Shown one piece after another: positions 20,435 to 29,833 of a stretch of DNA of 64,000 nt. Made by a program: the position numbers and the translations under genes. This DNA comes from Sphingomonas crocodyli. GTDB lineage: Bacteria; Pseudomonadota; Alphaproteobacteria; Sphingomonadales; Sphingomonadaceae. The notes under the pieces were generated by a model. It ran no database searches, was not told the DNA's origin, and was given only the letters and a program-made list of their open reading frames with translations. Each line of letters opens with the position of its first letter. Within the stretch, counting starts at the first letter, position 1. The stretch lies in NCBI RefSeq assembly GCF_004005865.1, contig NZ_SACN01000001.1, forward strand, positions 372,001 through 436,000, given 5' to 3'.

Positions 20435-21781
20435 ATGGCCGATTTTGACTTTGACCTGTTCGTGATCGGCGCGGGATCGGGCGGCGTGCGCGCATCGCGC
20501 GTTGCGGCGGCACATGGCGCGAAGGTCGCGGTGGCCGAGGAGCATCGCGTCGGTGGCACCTGCGTCATCCGCGGCTGCGTGCCCAAGAAGATGCTCGTTT
20601 ACGGTTCGCACTTCGCCGAGGATCTGCACGATGCCGCGCGCTACGGCTGGACGCTGGGCGAGACGAGCTTCGACTGGAAGGTGTTGCGCGACAACGTCAA
20701 CGCCGATGTCGATCGGCTCGAGGGGCTTTACCAGAACACCCTCAACAACAATGGCGTCGAAACCTTCCACGAACGCGCGACGATCAGCGGCCCGAACGAG
20801 GTGACGCTGGCGAGCGGCAAGAAGGTGACCGCCGGCAAGATCCTGATCGCGACCGGCGCATGGCCGGTGGTGCCGAGCTGTCCGGGCGCCGAACATGGCA
20901 TCACCTCGAACGAGGTCTTCCACCTCGAAACCTTCCCCAAGCGGGTCGTGATCGCGGGCGCGGGCTATATCGCCAACGAATTTGCCGGCATCTTTCACGC
21001 GCTGGGCGCCAAGGTGACGGTGGTCAATCGCTCCGACCAGATCCTGCGCGGCTATGACGAGCAGATCCGCGACCGTCTGTTCCAGATTTCCACCCAGAAG
21101 GGGATCGAGTTCATCTTCAACGCCGAGTTCAAGGAGGTCGTGAAGAAGGATGACGGCTCGCTGTGCGTCCACTTCAAGGATCATGAACAGTGCGACACCG
21201 ATCTGCTGCTCTATGCGATCGGCCGCACCCCCAAGATCAAGGGGCTGGGCCTCGAAGATGTCGGCGTGGAGATCGACGACAAGGGCGCGATCGTCGTCGA
21301 CGAGGATAATCGGTCGAGCGTGCCGAGCATCTATGCGGTGGGCGACGTCACCAACCGCGTCCAGCTGACCCCGGTGGCGATCCGCGAGGGGCAGGCCTTT
21401 GCCGACACCGTGTTCGGCAACAATCCGCACCGCGTCGATTATGACATGATCCCCAGCGCGGTCTTCTCCAATCCGCCGATGGCGGGCGTGGGCCTGACCG
21501 AACATAAGGCGCGCGAGCAATATGGCACGGTGAAGGTCTTCACCTCCGATTTCCGCCCGATGCGCAACGTGCTGGCGGGGAAGAACGAACGATCGCTCTA
21601 CAAACTGGTCGTCCATTCGGAGACCGACGTGGTGCTGGGCATCCACATGATCAGCCCCGATGCGCCCGAAATCCTGCAGGCGGCGGCGATCGCGGTGAAG
21701 GCGGGGCTGACCAAGGCGCAGTTCGATCAAACGATCGCGCTCCACCCGTCGATGGCCGAAGAACTGGTGCTGATGAAATAA
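20435..21781 (+). CDS. gor: Glutathione-disulfide reductase
   Basis: A 448 aa FAD enzyme that reduces oxidised glutathione with NADPH. It has the FAD loop VIGAGSGGVRAS, the redox pair in GGTCVIRGCVPKK, the NADPH loop IAGAGYIANEFAG, a second FAD motif IYAVGDVTNR, and the C-terminal HPSMAEEL with the active-site His and Glu. The length is normal. It is a single gene with a GAGGCG ribosome binding site. Confidence 0.96.
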   Translation: MADFDFDLFVIGAGSGGVRASRVAAAHGAKVAVAEEHRVGGTCVIRGCVPKKMLVYGSHFAEDLHDAARYGWTLGETSFDWKVLRDNVNADVDRLEGLYQNTLNNNGVETFHERATISGPNEVTLASGKKVTAGKILIATGAWPVVPSCPGAEHGITSNEVFHLETFPKRVVIAGAGYIANEFAGIFHALGAKVTVVNRSDQILRGYDEQIRDRLFQISTQKGIEFIFNAEFKEVVKKDDGSLCVHFKDHEQCDTDLLLYAIGRTPKIKGLGLEDVGVEIDDKGAIVVDEDNRSSVPSIYAVGDVTNRVQLTPVAIREGQAFADTVFGNNPHRVDYDMIPSAVFSNPPMAGVGLTEHKAREQYGTVKVFTSDFRPMRNVLAGKNERSLYKLVVHSETDVVLGIHMISPDAPEILQAAAIAVKAGLTKAQFDQTIALHPSMAEELVLMK

Positions 21782-21869
21782 GGCGCAACCGATCCGGCGC
21801 AAACGCCCGGATCGGCGCCAATTTTCCTTGACGAAGCACCGTCCTTCCCTGTCCCTGCTGTCGCGGGGC

Positions 21870-22952
21870 ATGGGGATGGACGACATGGATGAGGATCAGG
21901 GCGCTTCGGGCGCCTTCGTGTTCAATGGCAATTGGCGTGAGTTCGCGCCGATCGCGCTGACCAATTTGCTGCTGATGATCGTGACGCTGGGCATCTATCG
22001 TTTCTGGGCGAAGGCGCGCGAGCGGCGCTATCTGTGGAGCCGCACCGATTTCATCGGCGATCCGCTCGAATGGACCGGCACCGGCAAGGAATTGTTCGTC
22101 GGCTTCCTGTTCGCGATCCTGCTGATCGGCCCGCCCGTGCTGGTCCTCCAGTTCGGCCTGCAGGCGCTGATTGTCCGTGGCCATCCGGGCGCGGCCTTCC
22201 TGATCGGCATGGGTGCCTATGTCGTGCTCCTCTACCTGATCGGCGTCGCGCGTTTTCGCGGGCTGCGCTACCGGCTGAGCCGCACCTACTGGCACGGTAT
22301 TCGCGGCGGCAGCGACGTGCAGGGCTGGCGCTATGGCATCTCCTATTTCTGGAAGACGGTGGTCGGCAGCCTTGCGGCCGGCCTGCTCATCCCCTGGTCG
22401 ATGATCAGCCTGTGGAACGAACGCTGGGGATCGATGAGCTTCGGCCCGCATCGTTTCGAAAGCTATGCGAGCCAGGGGCCGATCTTCGGCCGCTTCATGC
22501 TCTTCTATCTGCTGCCGGTTGTCGGCTGCGTTGGCGTGGTCGGCACCGCGGCGATGAGCATGGGCGGAGCCGCGCCTGCCGATCCGGCGAAGGTCGGCAT
22601 CATGCTCGTCGCGGGGGTGGTCGCCGCCTATCTCGCGATCGGGGTGATCGCGCTGGCCTTTTACGCGGCCTTCTTCCGCGAAGGTGTCGGCCATCTGTTG
22701 CTGGGCAAGCTGCGCTTCCATTTCGATGCGCGCACCATCGACTGGTTCAAGCTGATCCTCGGCCATGCCGGGCTGGTGATCGTGACGCTGGGGATCGGCC
22801 TGGTCTTCATCTCCTATCGCAACTGGGCCTTCTTCATCCGTCACATGGCGGCGAGCGGGGAAGTGACGCTGGCGGAAATGACCCAGTCGCCCACGGCGGC
22901 GCCGCGGCAGGGCGAAGGGCTGCTCGACGCGTTCGATGTCGGCGCCTTCTGA
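21870..22952 (+). CDS. DUF898 (YjgN-like) membrane protein
   Basis: About 360 aa, with six or more predicted membrane helices. The family pattern is seen twice: GNWREFAPIALTNLLLMIVT-LGIYRFWAKARERRYLW near the N-terminus, and a related half near the C-terminus. The function is unknown. The start is set at the ATG at 21870 after GCGGGG; a TTG at 21828 is in frame. The gene overlaps the next by 17 bases, and the DUF898-M48 pairing suggests a joint role in membrane protein quality control. Confidence 0.83.
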   Translation: MGMDDMDEDQGASGAFVFNGNWREFAPIALTNLLLMIVTLGIYRFWAKARERRYLWSRTDFIGDPLEWTGTGKELFVGFLFAILLIGPPVLVLQFGLQALIVRGHPGAAFLIGMGAYVVLLYLIGVARFRGLRYRLSRTYWHGIRGGSDVQGWRYGISYFWKTVVGSLAAGLLIPWSMISLWNERWGSMSFGPHRFESYASQGPIFGRFMLFYLLPVVGCVGVVGTAAMSMGGAAPADPAKVGIMLVAGVVAAYLAIGVIALAFYAAFFREGVGHLLLGKLRFHFDARTIDWFKLILGHAGLVIVTLGIGLVFISYRNWAFFIRHMAASGEVTLAEMTQSPTAAPRQGEGLLDAFDVGAF

Positions 22953-23991
22953 CGCGCGATCGCGCGGCTGGCTCTACGATGGCCAGTCGGCGATCCGGCA
23001 TGAGGTGAACGTCCTCCTCCTCGACGGCCGGTTGGTGATCGAGGGGCACGTTACGGTCGCGCTCGCCGATCTGGAGCGGATCGACGCGTCGGGGCTGCTG
23101 CTCGGGCGACGGGACGTGCCGGGCTGGCGGCTGGGGATCGAGGATGCGCCGCCCGCGCTGATCGCGGCATTGCCGCAGCCGCCGCGCCTCGGCGGCTGGC
23201 TCGATCGGATCGGCCTGTGGCGCGCGGCGATCGTGCTGGCGGTGCTGAGCGCACTGACGGTGGTCGCGACGATCTGGGGCGCTGAACTTGCCGCGCGATC
23301 GGTCCCGCGATCGTGGGAGCGCAAGCTGGGCGATGCGATGACCGGCGATTTCGCCGACGACGCCTGCGTCACGCCGGCGGGCCAGGCCGCGCTCGACGAT
23401 CTGGCGCGCCGCCTGTCGCCACCGGGCGATCCGATGCGGGTCAAGGTGGTCGACGTGCCGATCGTCAACGCGGTCGCCCTGCCGGGCGGGCAGATCCTGA
23501 TCTTCCGCAAGCTGATCGACGAGGCGAAGTCGCCCGACGAACTGGCCGGCGTGCTGGGGCACGAAATCGGCCATGTCGAAAAACGTCATGTGATGGTCGC
23601 GCTCGTGCGCCGGTTCGGGCTGGGGCTGCTGATCGGGACGACGGGTGGATCGTCCGACTATGCGCAGGCGCTGCTCGAGGCGCGCTACAGCCGATCTGCC
23701 GAGGCGGAGGCGGACGATTATGCGCGATGGGCGATGCGGGCGGCGCATATCAGCCCGCTCGCCACCGCCGGATTCTTCGCCCGCGCGGCGAAGGAGCGGC
23801 GGAGCGAGCCCGGCGTCTTCGCCTATTTCGCGAGCCACCCGGCCCCCGACGATCGCCAGCGCGCCTTTGCGGAAGCGGCGGCGCGGAAGGCAAAAGTGCG
23901 CCCGGCGCTGAATCCCGCCGCCTGGGCCGCCGTCCGTTCGATCTGCGCGGGGCACAAGAGGCCGACGATCACGCAACGGCTGCGATTCTGA
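22936..23991 (+). CDS. M48-family membrane metalloprotease
   Basis: A 351 aa zinc protease. Residues about 1-80 form a small N-terminal domain (LLLDGRLVIEGHVTVALADL), then one membrane helix at about 96-118, then the M48 catalytic domain with HEIGH (His 209, Glu 210, His 213) and the third-ligand region SRSAEAEADDYA. It starts inside the end of the DUF898 gene. Relatives degrade misfolded membrane or periplasmic proteins. Confidence 0.88.
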   Translation: MSAPSDARSRGWLYDGQSAIRHEVNVLLLDGRLVIEGHVTVALADLERIDASGLLLGRRDVPGWRLGIEDAPPALIAALPQPPRLGGWLDRIGLWRAAIVLAVLSALTVVATIWGAELAARSVPRSWERKLGDAMTGDFADDACVTPAGQAALDDLARRLSPPGDPMRVKVVDVPIVNAVALPGGQILIFRKLIDEAKSPDELAGVLGHEIGHVEKRHVMVALVRRFGLGLLIGTTGGSSDYAQALLEARYSRSAEAEADDYARWAMRAAHISPLATAGFFARAAKERRSEPGVFAYFASHPAPDDRQRAFAEAAARKAKVRPALNPAAWAAVRSICAGHKRPTITQRLRF

Positions 23992-24041
23992 CCGGCGCGA
24001 TGCGAACCGCGCCTTAACCCCCGGCGGTTAAGGATGATCGG

Positions 24042-25547
24042 ATGAGCATCCATGCCCATCCGATCGTGGCGGCCGACATCGCCCCTGCGCGCGTCATGCC
24101 GCGCGGGATGTCGGTGGCGTGGTTGCTGGCGGCCTTGCTCGGCTGGCTGGCGCTCGATCTGGTCCTTTTGCTGCGCTTTCTGGGCTTTGCGCAGCCCGCT
24201 TTGTACCTCGCCGCAGCCGTGGCCGTCGCCCTGCTGGTTCGGGCGATTGCGCGCGAAGACCTTGGGCGTATTGCATGGCGCCGCGTCGGTCTGTGCATCG
24301 CGATTGCGCTGCTGCTTTGCGCGCTGGGGGGCGAGGGGCGCTTCTTCTACGCCAATGTCGACTGGCAGGTCCGTGATGCGGTGCTGCGCGATATGGCGAT
24401 CCATCCGTGGCCGTTCGTCTATGCGGGCGGCGATCTGCTGCGCGCGCCGCTCGGCATGTATTTCGTGCCCGGGCTCGCGGCGAAGGCGGGCGGGCAGGGG
24501 GCGGGCGATGTCGCCTTGCTCGCGCAGAACGGGCTGTTGATCGGGCTGCTCCTCGCGATCGGGTCGACCCTGTTCGAAAGCGGCCGGGCCCGGATGATCG
24601 CACTGGCGGTCTTTCTGGGTTTCAGCGGGCTGGACATCGTCGGACAGCTTCTGCGCGGCCATATCGGCGGCTTCGCGCCGACCGCGCATCTCGAAGGGTG
24701 GGGTTTCAGCCAGTTCTCGTCGACGATCACCCTGATCTTCTGGGTGCCGCAACATGCGCTGGCGGGCTGGGTGCCCGCGCTTGCTTATTTGCTGTGGCGG
24801 AGCGGCAGGCTGCGCAGCGGCGTGCTGTTCGCGACCTTGCCGCTGGTCGCGCTGTGGTCGCCCTTCGGGACGATCGGGGCGCTGCCTTTTGCGTTCCATG
24901 CGCTGCTCGCGCGGCGGATCGGATGGCGCGATCTGGGCGCGGTCATCCCGGCGACGTTGCTGGCCTTGCCGGCCCTGCTCTATCTCGCCGCCGCGCCTGA
25001 CGCCGTGGGCGTGCGTTTCTATCCGATCCCGCTGGGCAATTACGTCCTGTTCGAACTGGTCGAGGCGGTGCCTTTCCTGATCGCCGGCTGGGCATGGCGC
25101 GCGCGTTTCGGCGGGGTGACGCTGCTGATCGTCGGCCTGTGCCTTGCGGTGGCGCCATTGGTGCAGATCGGCTGGTCGATCGACTTTGCGATGCGCGCAT
25201 CGATCCCGGCGCTCGCGATCCTCGCCGTGCATCTCGGTGATCGGCTGGCGGGCATGGATATGCCGAAGGAGCGGCGCGCTATGCTGCTGCGCCTGCTCGC
25301 GATCGGCAGCATCACCGGCCTGTGCGAGATCGCCCGCGCGGTCACTTTCCCGACGTCGCCGGTTCCGCATTGCGGCTTTTCGCGCGCATGGGATGAAACC
25401 TTCGGCGCTTATCCCAAGGGCTCCTATCTCGCCCCGATCGATCGCGTGCCTGCGGCGATCCGGCCCGTCGACCCGGCCGTGGCGGCCGATCGCGATCCGC
25501 TCGCCTGCTATGATCGCGCATGGCGGCTCCCGCCCATGTTCCTGTGA
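24042..25547 (+). CDS. Polytopic membrane protein of unknown function
   Basis: A 501 aa protein with about 10-12 predicted membrane helices. An early loop FFYANVDWQVRDAVLRDMA has an acidic-aromatic character like the first periplasmic loop of GT-C glycosyltransferases, but no signature is certain. The C-terminal ~60 residues (FSRAWDETFGAYPKGSYLAP) are soluble. No family was recognised. The gene lies between the M48 protease and an alpha/beta hydrolase on the same strand. Confidence 0.7.
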   Translation: MSIHAHPIVAADIAPARVMPRGMSVAWLLAALLGWLALDLVLLLRFLGFAQPALYLAAAVAVALLVRAIAREDLGRIAWRRVGLCIAIALLLCALGGEGRFFYANVDWQVRDAVLRDMAIHPWPFVYAGGDLLRAPLGMYFVPGLAAKAGGQGAGDVALLAQNGLLIGLLLAIGSTLFESGRARMIALAVFLGFSGLDIVGQLLRGHIGGFAPTAHLEGWGFSQFSSTITLIFWVPQHALAGWVPALAYLLWRSGRLRSGVLFATLPLVALWSPFGTIGALPFAFHALLARRIGWRDLGAVIPATLLALPALLYLAAAPDAVGVRFYPIPLGNYVLFELVEAVPFLIAGWAWRARFGGVTLLIVGLCLAVAPLVQIGWSIDFAMRASIPALAILAVHLGDRLAGMDMPKERRAMLLRLLAIGSITGLCEIARAVTFPTSPVPHCGFSRAWDETFGAYPKGSYLAPIDRVPAAIRPVDPAVAADRDPLACYDRAWRLPPMFL

Positions 25548-25602
25548 AGCAAAGCGAGTCGCGCCGCTGACTTGCGCGCGGGGGTGGAGTAAGCCCCTCG
25601 CG

Positions 25603-26328
25603 ATGACCGCTTATCTTACCCGTCCGGACAAGCCCGCGCTCGCCTATCGCTATCGACCGGGGCGCGGGCCGACGATCGTGTTCCTGCCCGGCTATCGTTC
25701 GGACATGGAAGGCGGCAAGGCGACCGCGCTCGATGCCTGGGCGGGGCGGACGGGCCGCGCGATGCTGCGGCTCGATTATGTCGGCTGCGGCGCGAGCGAG
25801 GGCGATTTCGAAGATGGCACGCTCGATCTGTGGCTGGGCGATGTGCTCGACGCGGTCGATGCCTTCGCACCGACAGGGCCGCTGGTGATCGTCGGATCGT
25901 CGATGGGCGGATGGCTGGCCTTGCTGGCGGCGCTTCGGCTGGGGCGCGTGCAGGCGTTGGTCGGGATCGCCGCCGCGCCCGACTTCACCGATTGGGATTT
26001 CGACGATGACAAGCGCGCTTTGCTTGCCGCCGACGGGCGGATCGAGGAGCCGGGCGATTATGGCGAGCCGCACGTCACCACCCACGGCTTCTGGCAATCG
26101 GGGCAGGCGAACCTGCTGCTGAACGACGAGATCAACTTTTCCGGGCCGGTGCGGCTGCTGCATGGGCAGATGGACGATGTGGTGCCGGTGTCGATCGCGC
26201 TGCGCCTGTCGCGGGCGCTGCGTTCAGCCGACGTGCAGACGATCCTGATCAAGGATGGCGATCACCGCCTGTCGCGCGATGCCGATATCGCATTGCTGAT
26301 CGCGACGGTCGGGGCGCTTCTGGAGTGA
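25603..26328 (+). CDS. Alpha/beta hydrolase
   Basis: A 241 aa serine hydrolase. The nucleophile elbow is VGSSMGGW, the oxyanion region is FLPGYRSDMEGGKA, the acid is probably in HGQMDDVVPV, and the histidine in DGDHRLSR. The closest named type is the ABHD10/palmitoyl-thioesterase-like group of small hydrolases. The start at 25603 is the first ATG of the conserved region. The stop overlaps the GTG just before the TPR gene, so the two are probably co-translated. Confidence 0.83.
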   Translation: MTAYLTRPDKPALAYRYRPGRGPTIVFLPGYRSDMEGGKATALDAWAGRTGRAMLRLDYVGCGASEGDFEDGTLDLWLGDVLDAVDAFAPTGPLVIVGSSMGGWLALLAALRLGRVQALVGIAAAPDFTDWDFDDDKRALLAADGRIEEPGDYGEPHVTTHGFWQSGQANLLLNDEINFSGPVRLLHGQMDDVVPVSIALRLSRALRSADVQTILIKDGDHRLSRDADIALLIATVGALLE

Positions 26329-26330
26329 CG

Positions 26331-27071
26331 ATGCTTCCCCTTTTGTTGCTGGCCGCTGCGACGGTCGAAGCCCCCAAGCCCGCGCCCAAAGCCATGACAG
26401 GCCCCGAATGCGCGGCGCTGGCCAAGGCCGATCCTGCCAAGGCGGTCGATACGGCGAAGGCGTGGATCGCCGACAAGGGCGATCTGCCCGCGCGTCAATG
26501 CCTCGGCCTTGCGCAGGCCGGGCTGGAACAATGGGCGCCGGCAGCCTCCACTTTCGAAGATGCCGGCAAGGATGCCGAACTGCGCCATGATCGGATGGCG
26601 GCGATCCTGTGGATGCAGGCGGGCAATGCGGCGCTGGCCGCCGATGAACCGGTGCGCGCGCGCAACTCGCTCGATCGCGCGCTCCGCCTCAAATCGATGA
26701 GCGCGGAGATGGAGGGCGAAGTCCACCTCGATCGCGCGCGCGCCGGTGTCGCCGCGAACGATATGGCGGGCGCCAAGGTCGATCTGGTGGAGGCGACCCG
26801 GCTGGTGCCGCGCGATCCGCTGGGCTGGCTGCTGCTGGCCACGCTCAACCGGCGCCAGAAGGATCTGCCCGGCGCGGTCGAGGCGATCCGCAAGGCCGCC
26901 GAACTCGCGCCGCAGGACGCGCCGGTCGCCTATGAAGCGGGCAATATCGCAGCACTTGGTGGCAATCTGGACGACGCCAAGGCCGCCTGGACCCGCGCCG
27001 CCCAACTCGCCCCGCAGAGCGATGCCGGGCAGGCGGCAGCGATGGCGCTGAAGGACGCGGCCACCCAATAA
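26331..27071 (+). CDS. TPR-repeat protein, probably exported
   Basis: A 246 aa protein. A short hydrophobic N-terminus (MLPLLLLAAATVEA) looks like a weak signal peptide. The rest consists of helical TPR-like repeats (LGWLLLATLNRRQKDLPGAV, then APVAYEAGNIAALGGNLDDA). GGAG five bases upstream supports the ATG at 26331. The partner is unknown. A short hairpin follows and separates it from the convergent pgi. Confidence 0.78.
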   Translation: MLPLLLLAAATVEAPKPAPKAMTGPECAALAKADPAKAVDTAKAWIADKGDLPARQCLGLAQAGLEQWAPAASTFEDAGKDAELRHDRMAAILWMQAGNAALAADEPVRARNSLDRALRLKSMSAEMEGEVHLDRARAGVAANDMAGAKVDLVEATRLVPRDPLGWLLLATLNRRQKDLPGAVEAIRKAAELAPQDAPVAYEAGNIAALGGNLDDAKAAWTRAAQLAPQSDAGQAAAMALKDAATQ

Positions 27072-27093
27072 TCCTCCCCTTCCGGGGGAGGAT
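27071..27093. terminator. Hairpin between the convergent TPR gene and pgi
   Basis: ATCCTCCCC and GGGGAGGAT pair as a 9-base perfect stem with a short loop. It lies exactly between two convergent genes. It has no clear T-run, so it is either a weak terminator or a member of the CCTCCCC palindrome group. Confidence 0.5.
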
Positions 27094-27099
27094 CTGACG

Positions 27100-28602
27100 T
27101 TACCCGAACGCCCGCTGGATCAGCGCGCGGGTGGAGGCGTCGAAGCGGTCGGTGCCTTCGCTCTCGATCGACTTGGCAATCTCCTTGCCCAGTTCGACCC
27201 CGAACTGGTCGAACGGGTTGATGCCCAGCAGCACGGCGTTCACGAAGGTGCGATGCTCGTAGAAAGCGAGCAGGGCGCCGAGGCGCGCGGGGGTCAACTG
27301 GTCGATCAGGACCGTGGTCGACGGCCGATCGCCCGAATAGGCGCGTGCCGGATCGTCATTCGCCTTGCCCGCCATCAGCGCCGCACCCTGCGCGAAGCAG
27401 TTGATCAGCAAAGCGCGATGATGCCCGTCGTCGAGCGCATGGCCCGGCTCCGACACCGCGATGAACTCGACGGGGACGAGGCGGGTGCCCTGGTGGAGCA
27501 GCTGAAACACGGCATGTTGCGCATCGGTGCCAACCCCGCCCCAGGTGATCGCCGCGGTCGGGCCGTCGACGGGCGAACCGTCGGCCTTCACGCTCTTGCC
27601 GTTCGATTCCATCTCCAGCTGCTGGAGATAGGAGGGGAGGAGGCGCAGCCGCTCGTCATAGGCGAAGACGGCGCGGGTCTCGGCGCCGCGCACCGCCGAA
27701 TAATATTGATCGACGAAGGCGGCCAGAACGGGCGCGTTCTTTTCCAGCGGGGCGAGGCGGAAATGGCGGTCCATCGCCGCCGCGCCCTCCAGCAGATCCT
27801 CGAACGCATCCCAGCCCAGACCAAGTGCGGCGGGAAAGCCGATCGACGACCAGAGCGAGTAACGGCCGCCGACGCTTTCGGAGAAAGGCAGGATGCGCGT
27901 CTCGTCGACACCCCATTCGAGCGCCTTGTCCGGGCTGGCGGTGAGGGCCACGACCTGCGCGTAGGGATCCTCGACCCCGCCTTCCTCCATCCACGACAGC
28001 ACCGAACGCGCGTTCATCATCGTCTCGGTGGTGGTGAAGGTCTTGGACGCGACCACGAGCAGGGTCGCGGTCGGATCGAAGCTTTCGAACACTTCCTCCA
28101 GCGCCGCGCCGTCGACGTTCGAGACGACGGCGACGTCGTACCGATCGGTGTCGCGGCCCAGCGCGTCGATCAGCAGGTCCGGCCCCAGCGCCGATCCGCC
28201 GATGCCGACGTGGAGGACGTGGCGGATTGGCCCGAGCGCCTCGGCCTCGATCGCGTCGATCAGGGCGCGCATCCGCGCCTGCAGTCCGCGGGCGCGCGCG
28301 ACGCTTTCGGGCGATCCCTGTCCGCGCTCAGCGCTATGTTCGGCGGCGCGGCCTTCGGTGACGTTGATCGTCGCGCCGGAGAACAAGGCATCGCGCTTCG
28401 CAGCCAGTCCGCGCGCGATGGCGAGATCGGTGAAGGCCTTCACCAGACCGGCATCGAGATGGGTTTTCGCGAAATCGAACAGGATGCCCGATTCTTCGAA
28501 GGCGAGTCGCGAGAGGCGGTCGGGTTCGGCCTTGAACAGGTCCGTGAGCGTCGTTCGAGGGGCTTCGACGATGGTCGAAGGCAGGCCATTGGGCTCGGTC
28601 AT
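27100..28602 (-). CDS. pgi: Glucose-6-phosphate isomerase
   Basis: A 500 aa enzyme that interconverts glucose-6-phosphate and fructose-6-phosphate. Family features are HVGIGGSALGPDLL, VVASKTFTTTETM, GGRYSLWSSIGF, the active-site GHALDDGHHRALL, and FDQFGVELGKEIA near the C-terminus. The start is set at 28602 after GGAG; a longer start adds nine unsupported residues. No other glycolytic gene is adjacent. Confidence 0.96.
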   Translation of the reverse strand: MTEPNGLPSTIVEAPRTTLTDLFKAEPDRLSRLAFEESGILFDFAKTHLDAGLVKAFTDLAIARGLAAKRDALFSGATINVTEGRAAEHSAERGQGSPESVARARGLQARMRALIDAIEAEALGPIRHVLHVGIGGSALGPDLLIDALGRDTDRYDVAVVSNVDGAALEEVFESFDPTATLLVVASKTFTTTETMMNARSVLSWMEEGGVEDPYAQVVALTASPDKALEWGVDETRILPFSESVGGRYSLWSSIGFPAALGLGWDAFEDLLEGAAAMDRHFRLAPLEKNAPVLAAFVDQYYSAVRGAETRAVFAYDERLRLLPSYLQQLEMESNGKSVKADGSPVDGPTAAITWGGVGTDAQHAVFQLLHQGTRLVPVEFIAVSEPGHALDDGHHRALLINCFAQGAALMAGKANDDPARAYSGDRPSTTVLIDQLTPARLGALLAFYEHRTFVNAVLLGINPFDQFGVELGKEIAKSIESEGTDRFDASTRALIQRAFG

Positions 28603-28713
28603 CGATGCGCTCCGTGGATTCGGTCTCAAAAAGCCGGTTTTCTGCTGATTTCGACCATCATGGTTACCCTTGGTTTACCATTGTGACGGACATGTTGAAC
28701 CCCAGAGCAGTCA

Positions 28714-29796
28714 ATGCCGCAATTTTCTTGGACGAGGACGCCGCAGGGGGCCGTTGGGGAGAACGTCGCTGTGCAGGACGAGATATTACGGCTGGCCTAT
28801 GAGGTTTCGCGCGTCACCGAGGAAAAGGTCGATCGTATCGATCGGGTGATGAAGCAGACCGGCATGCTGGCGATCAATGCGCGCCTGGAAGCGGCGCGCG
28901 CGGGGGAGGCGGGGCGCGCCTTTTCGGTCGTCGCGCAGGAACTGGGCGTGCTGGCCACCTCGATCAGCCATATCGGCGGCGAACTGCGCCAGGCGATCAC
29001 CGCGAACATCGCCTCGCTCAGCAATGCGGGCACGCAGATGCTCGTCGACTTCAAGGGCACCCGCCACACCGATCTTGCGCGATCGGCGGTCGAGATCATC
29101 GATCGCAACCTTTACGAACGCTCGTGCGACGTGCGTTGGTGGGCGACCGACAGCGCGATCGTCGATGTGCTTCAGGCGCCGACTCGCGACAGCGTTCAGC
29201 ATGCGCGCGAACGGCTGGCGACGATCCTGCGCTCCTACACCGTCTATCTCGACCTGTGGGTCGCAGACCGCGACGGTCGCGTGATCGCGACCGGCCGGCC
29301 CGATCGCTATCCGCTCGCCCACAATCTCGATGTCTCGCAGGAGGCGTGGTTCCGCCACGCGCTGACCACCGCAAGTGGCGACGAATTCCGCGTGTGCGAC
29401 ATCACCACCAATCCGACCCTGGGCAATGCGCAGGTCGCGACCTACTCCACCGCCGTGCGCGCCGAAGGGCGGACGCGCGGCAACACGATCGGCGCGCTGG
29501 GCATCTTCTTCGATTGGGAACCGCAGGCGTCGGCGGTGCTAGATGGCATCGGGCTGACCCCGGCTGAGCGGCGCGCGTCGAAGCTGATGCTGCTCGATGC
29601 CAATCACCGTGTGATTGCGGGCGGCGATCATGGCGCGTTCGGCAGCCATTATCCGCTGCGCCTCGATGGTCGCAGCAGCGGCTATTATCAACAGGACGGC
29701 GCGCTGATCGCCTTTGCCGAGACGCCGGGCTACGAAACCTATCGCGGCCTCGGCTGGCTCGGCTGCATCGAGACGCGGAACGACGAAAGTCTCTAA
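28714..29796 (+). CDS. Soluble MCP-like sensor with C-terminal Cache-like domain
   Basis: A 360 aa protein. Residues about 30-100 match the methyl-accepting chemotaxis signalling hairpin (MLAINARLEAARAGEAGRAF, then SVVAQELGVLA). About residues 110-350 look like a Cache/PAS sensor region (WWATDSAIVDVL, LWVADRDGRVIATG). There is no membrane helix or signal peptide, and the signalling part comes before the sensor, the reverse of a standard receptor. A GTG at 28771 with GGGGAG upstream is an alternative start. No che genes are in the window. Confidence 0.78.
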   Translation: MPQFSWTRTPQGAVGENVAVQDEILRLAYEVSRVTEEKVDRIDRVMKQTGMLAINARLEAARAGEAGRAFSVVAQELGVLATSISHIGGELRQAITANIASLSNAGTQMLVDFKGTRHTDLARSAVEIIDRNLYERSCDVRWWATDSAIVDVLQAPTRDSVQHARERLATILRSYTVYLDLWVADRDGRVIATGRPDRYPLAHNLDVSQEAWFRHALTTASGDEFRVCDITTNPTLGNAQVATYSTAVRAEGRTRGNTIGALGIFFDWEPQASAVLDGIGLTPAERRASKLMLLDANHRVIAGGDHGAFGSHYPLRLDGRSSGYYQQDGALIAFAETPGYETYRGLGWLGCIETRNDESL

Positions 29797-29833
29797 TCTG
29801 GCGCATAGGGCACAGAGCGGCTAAAGGGCCGCC

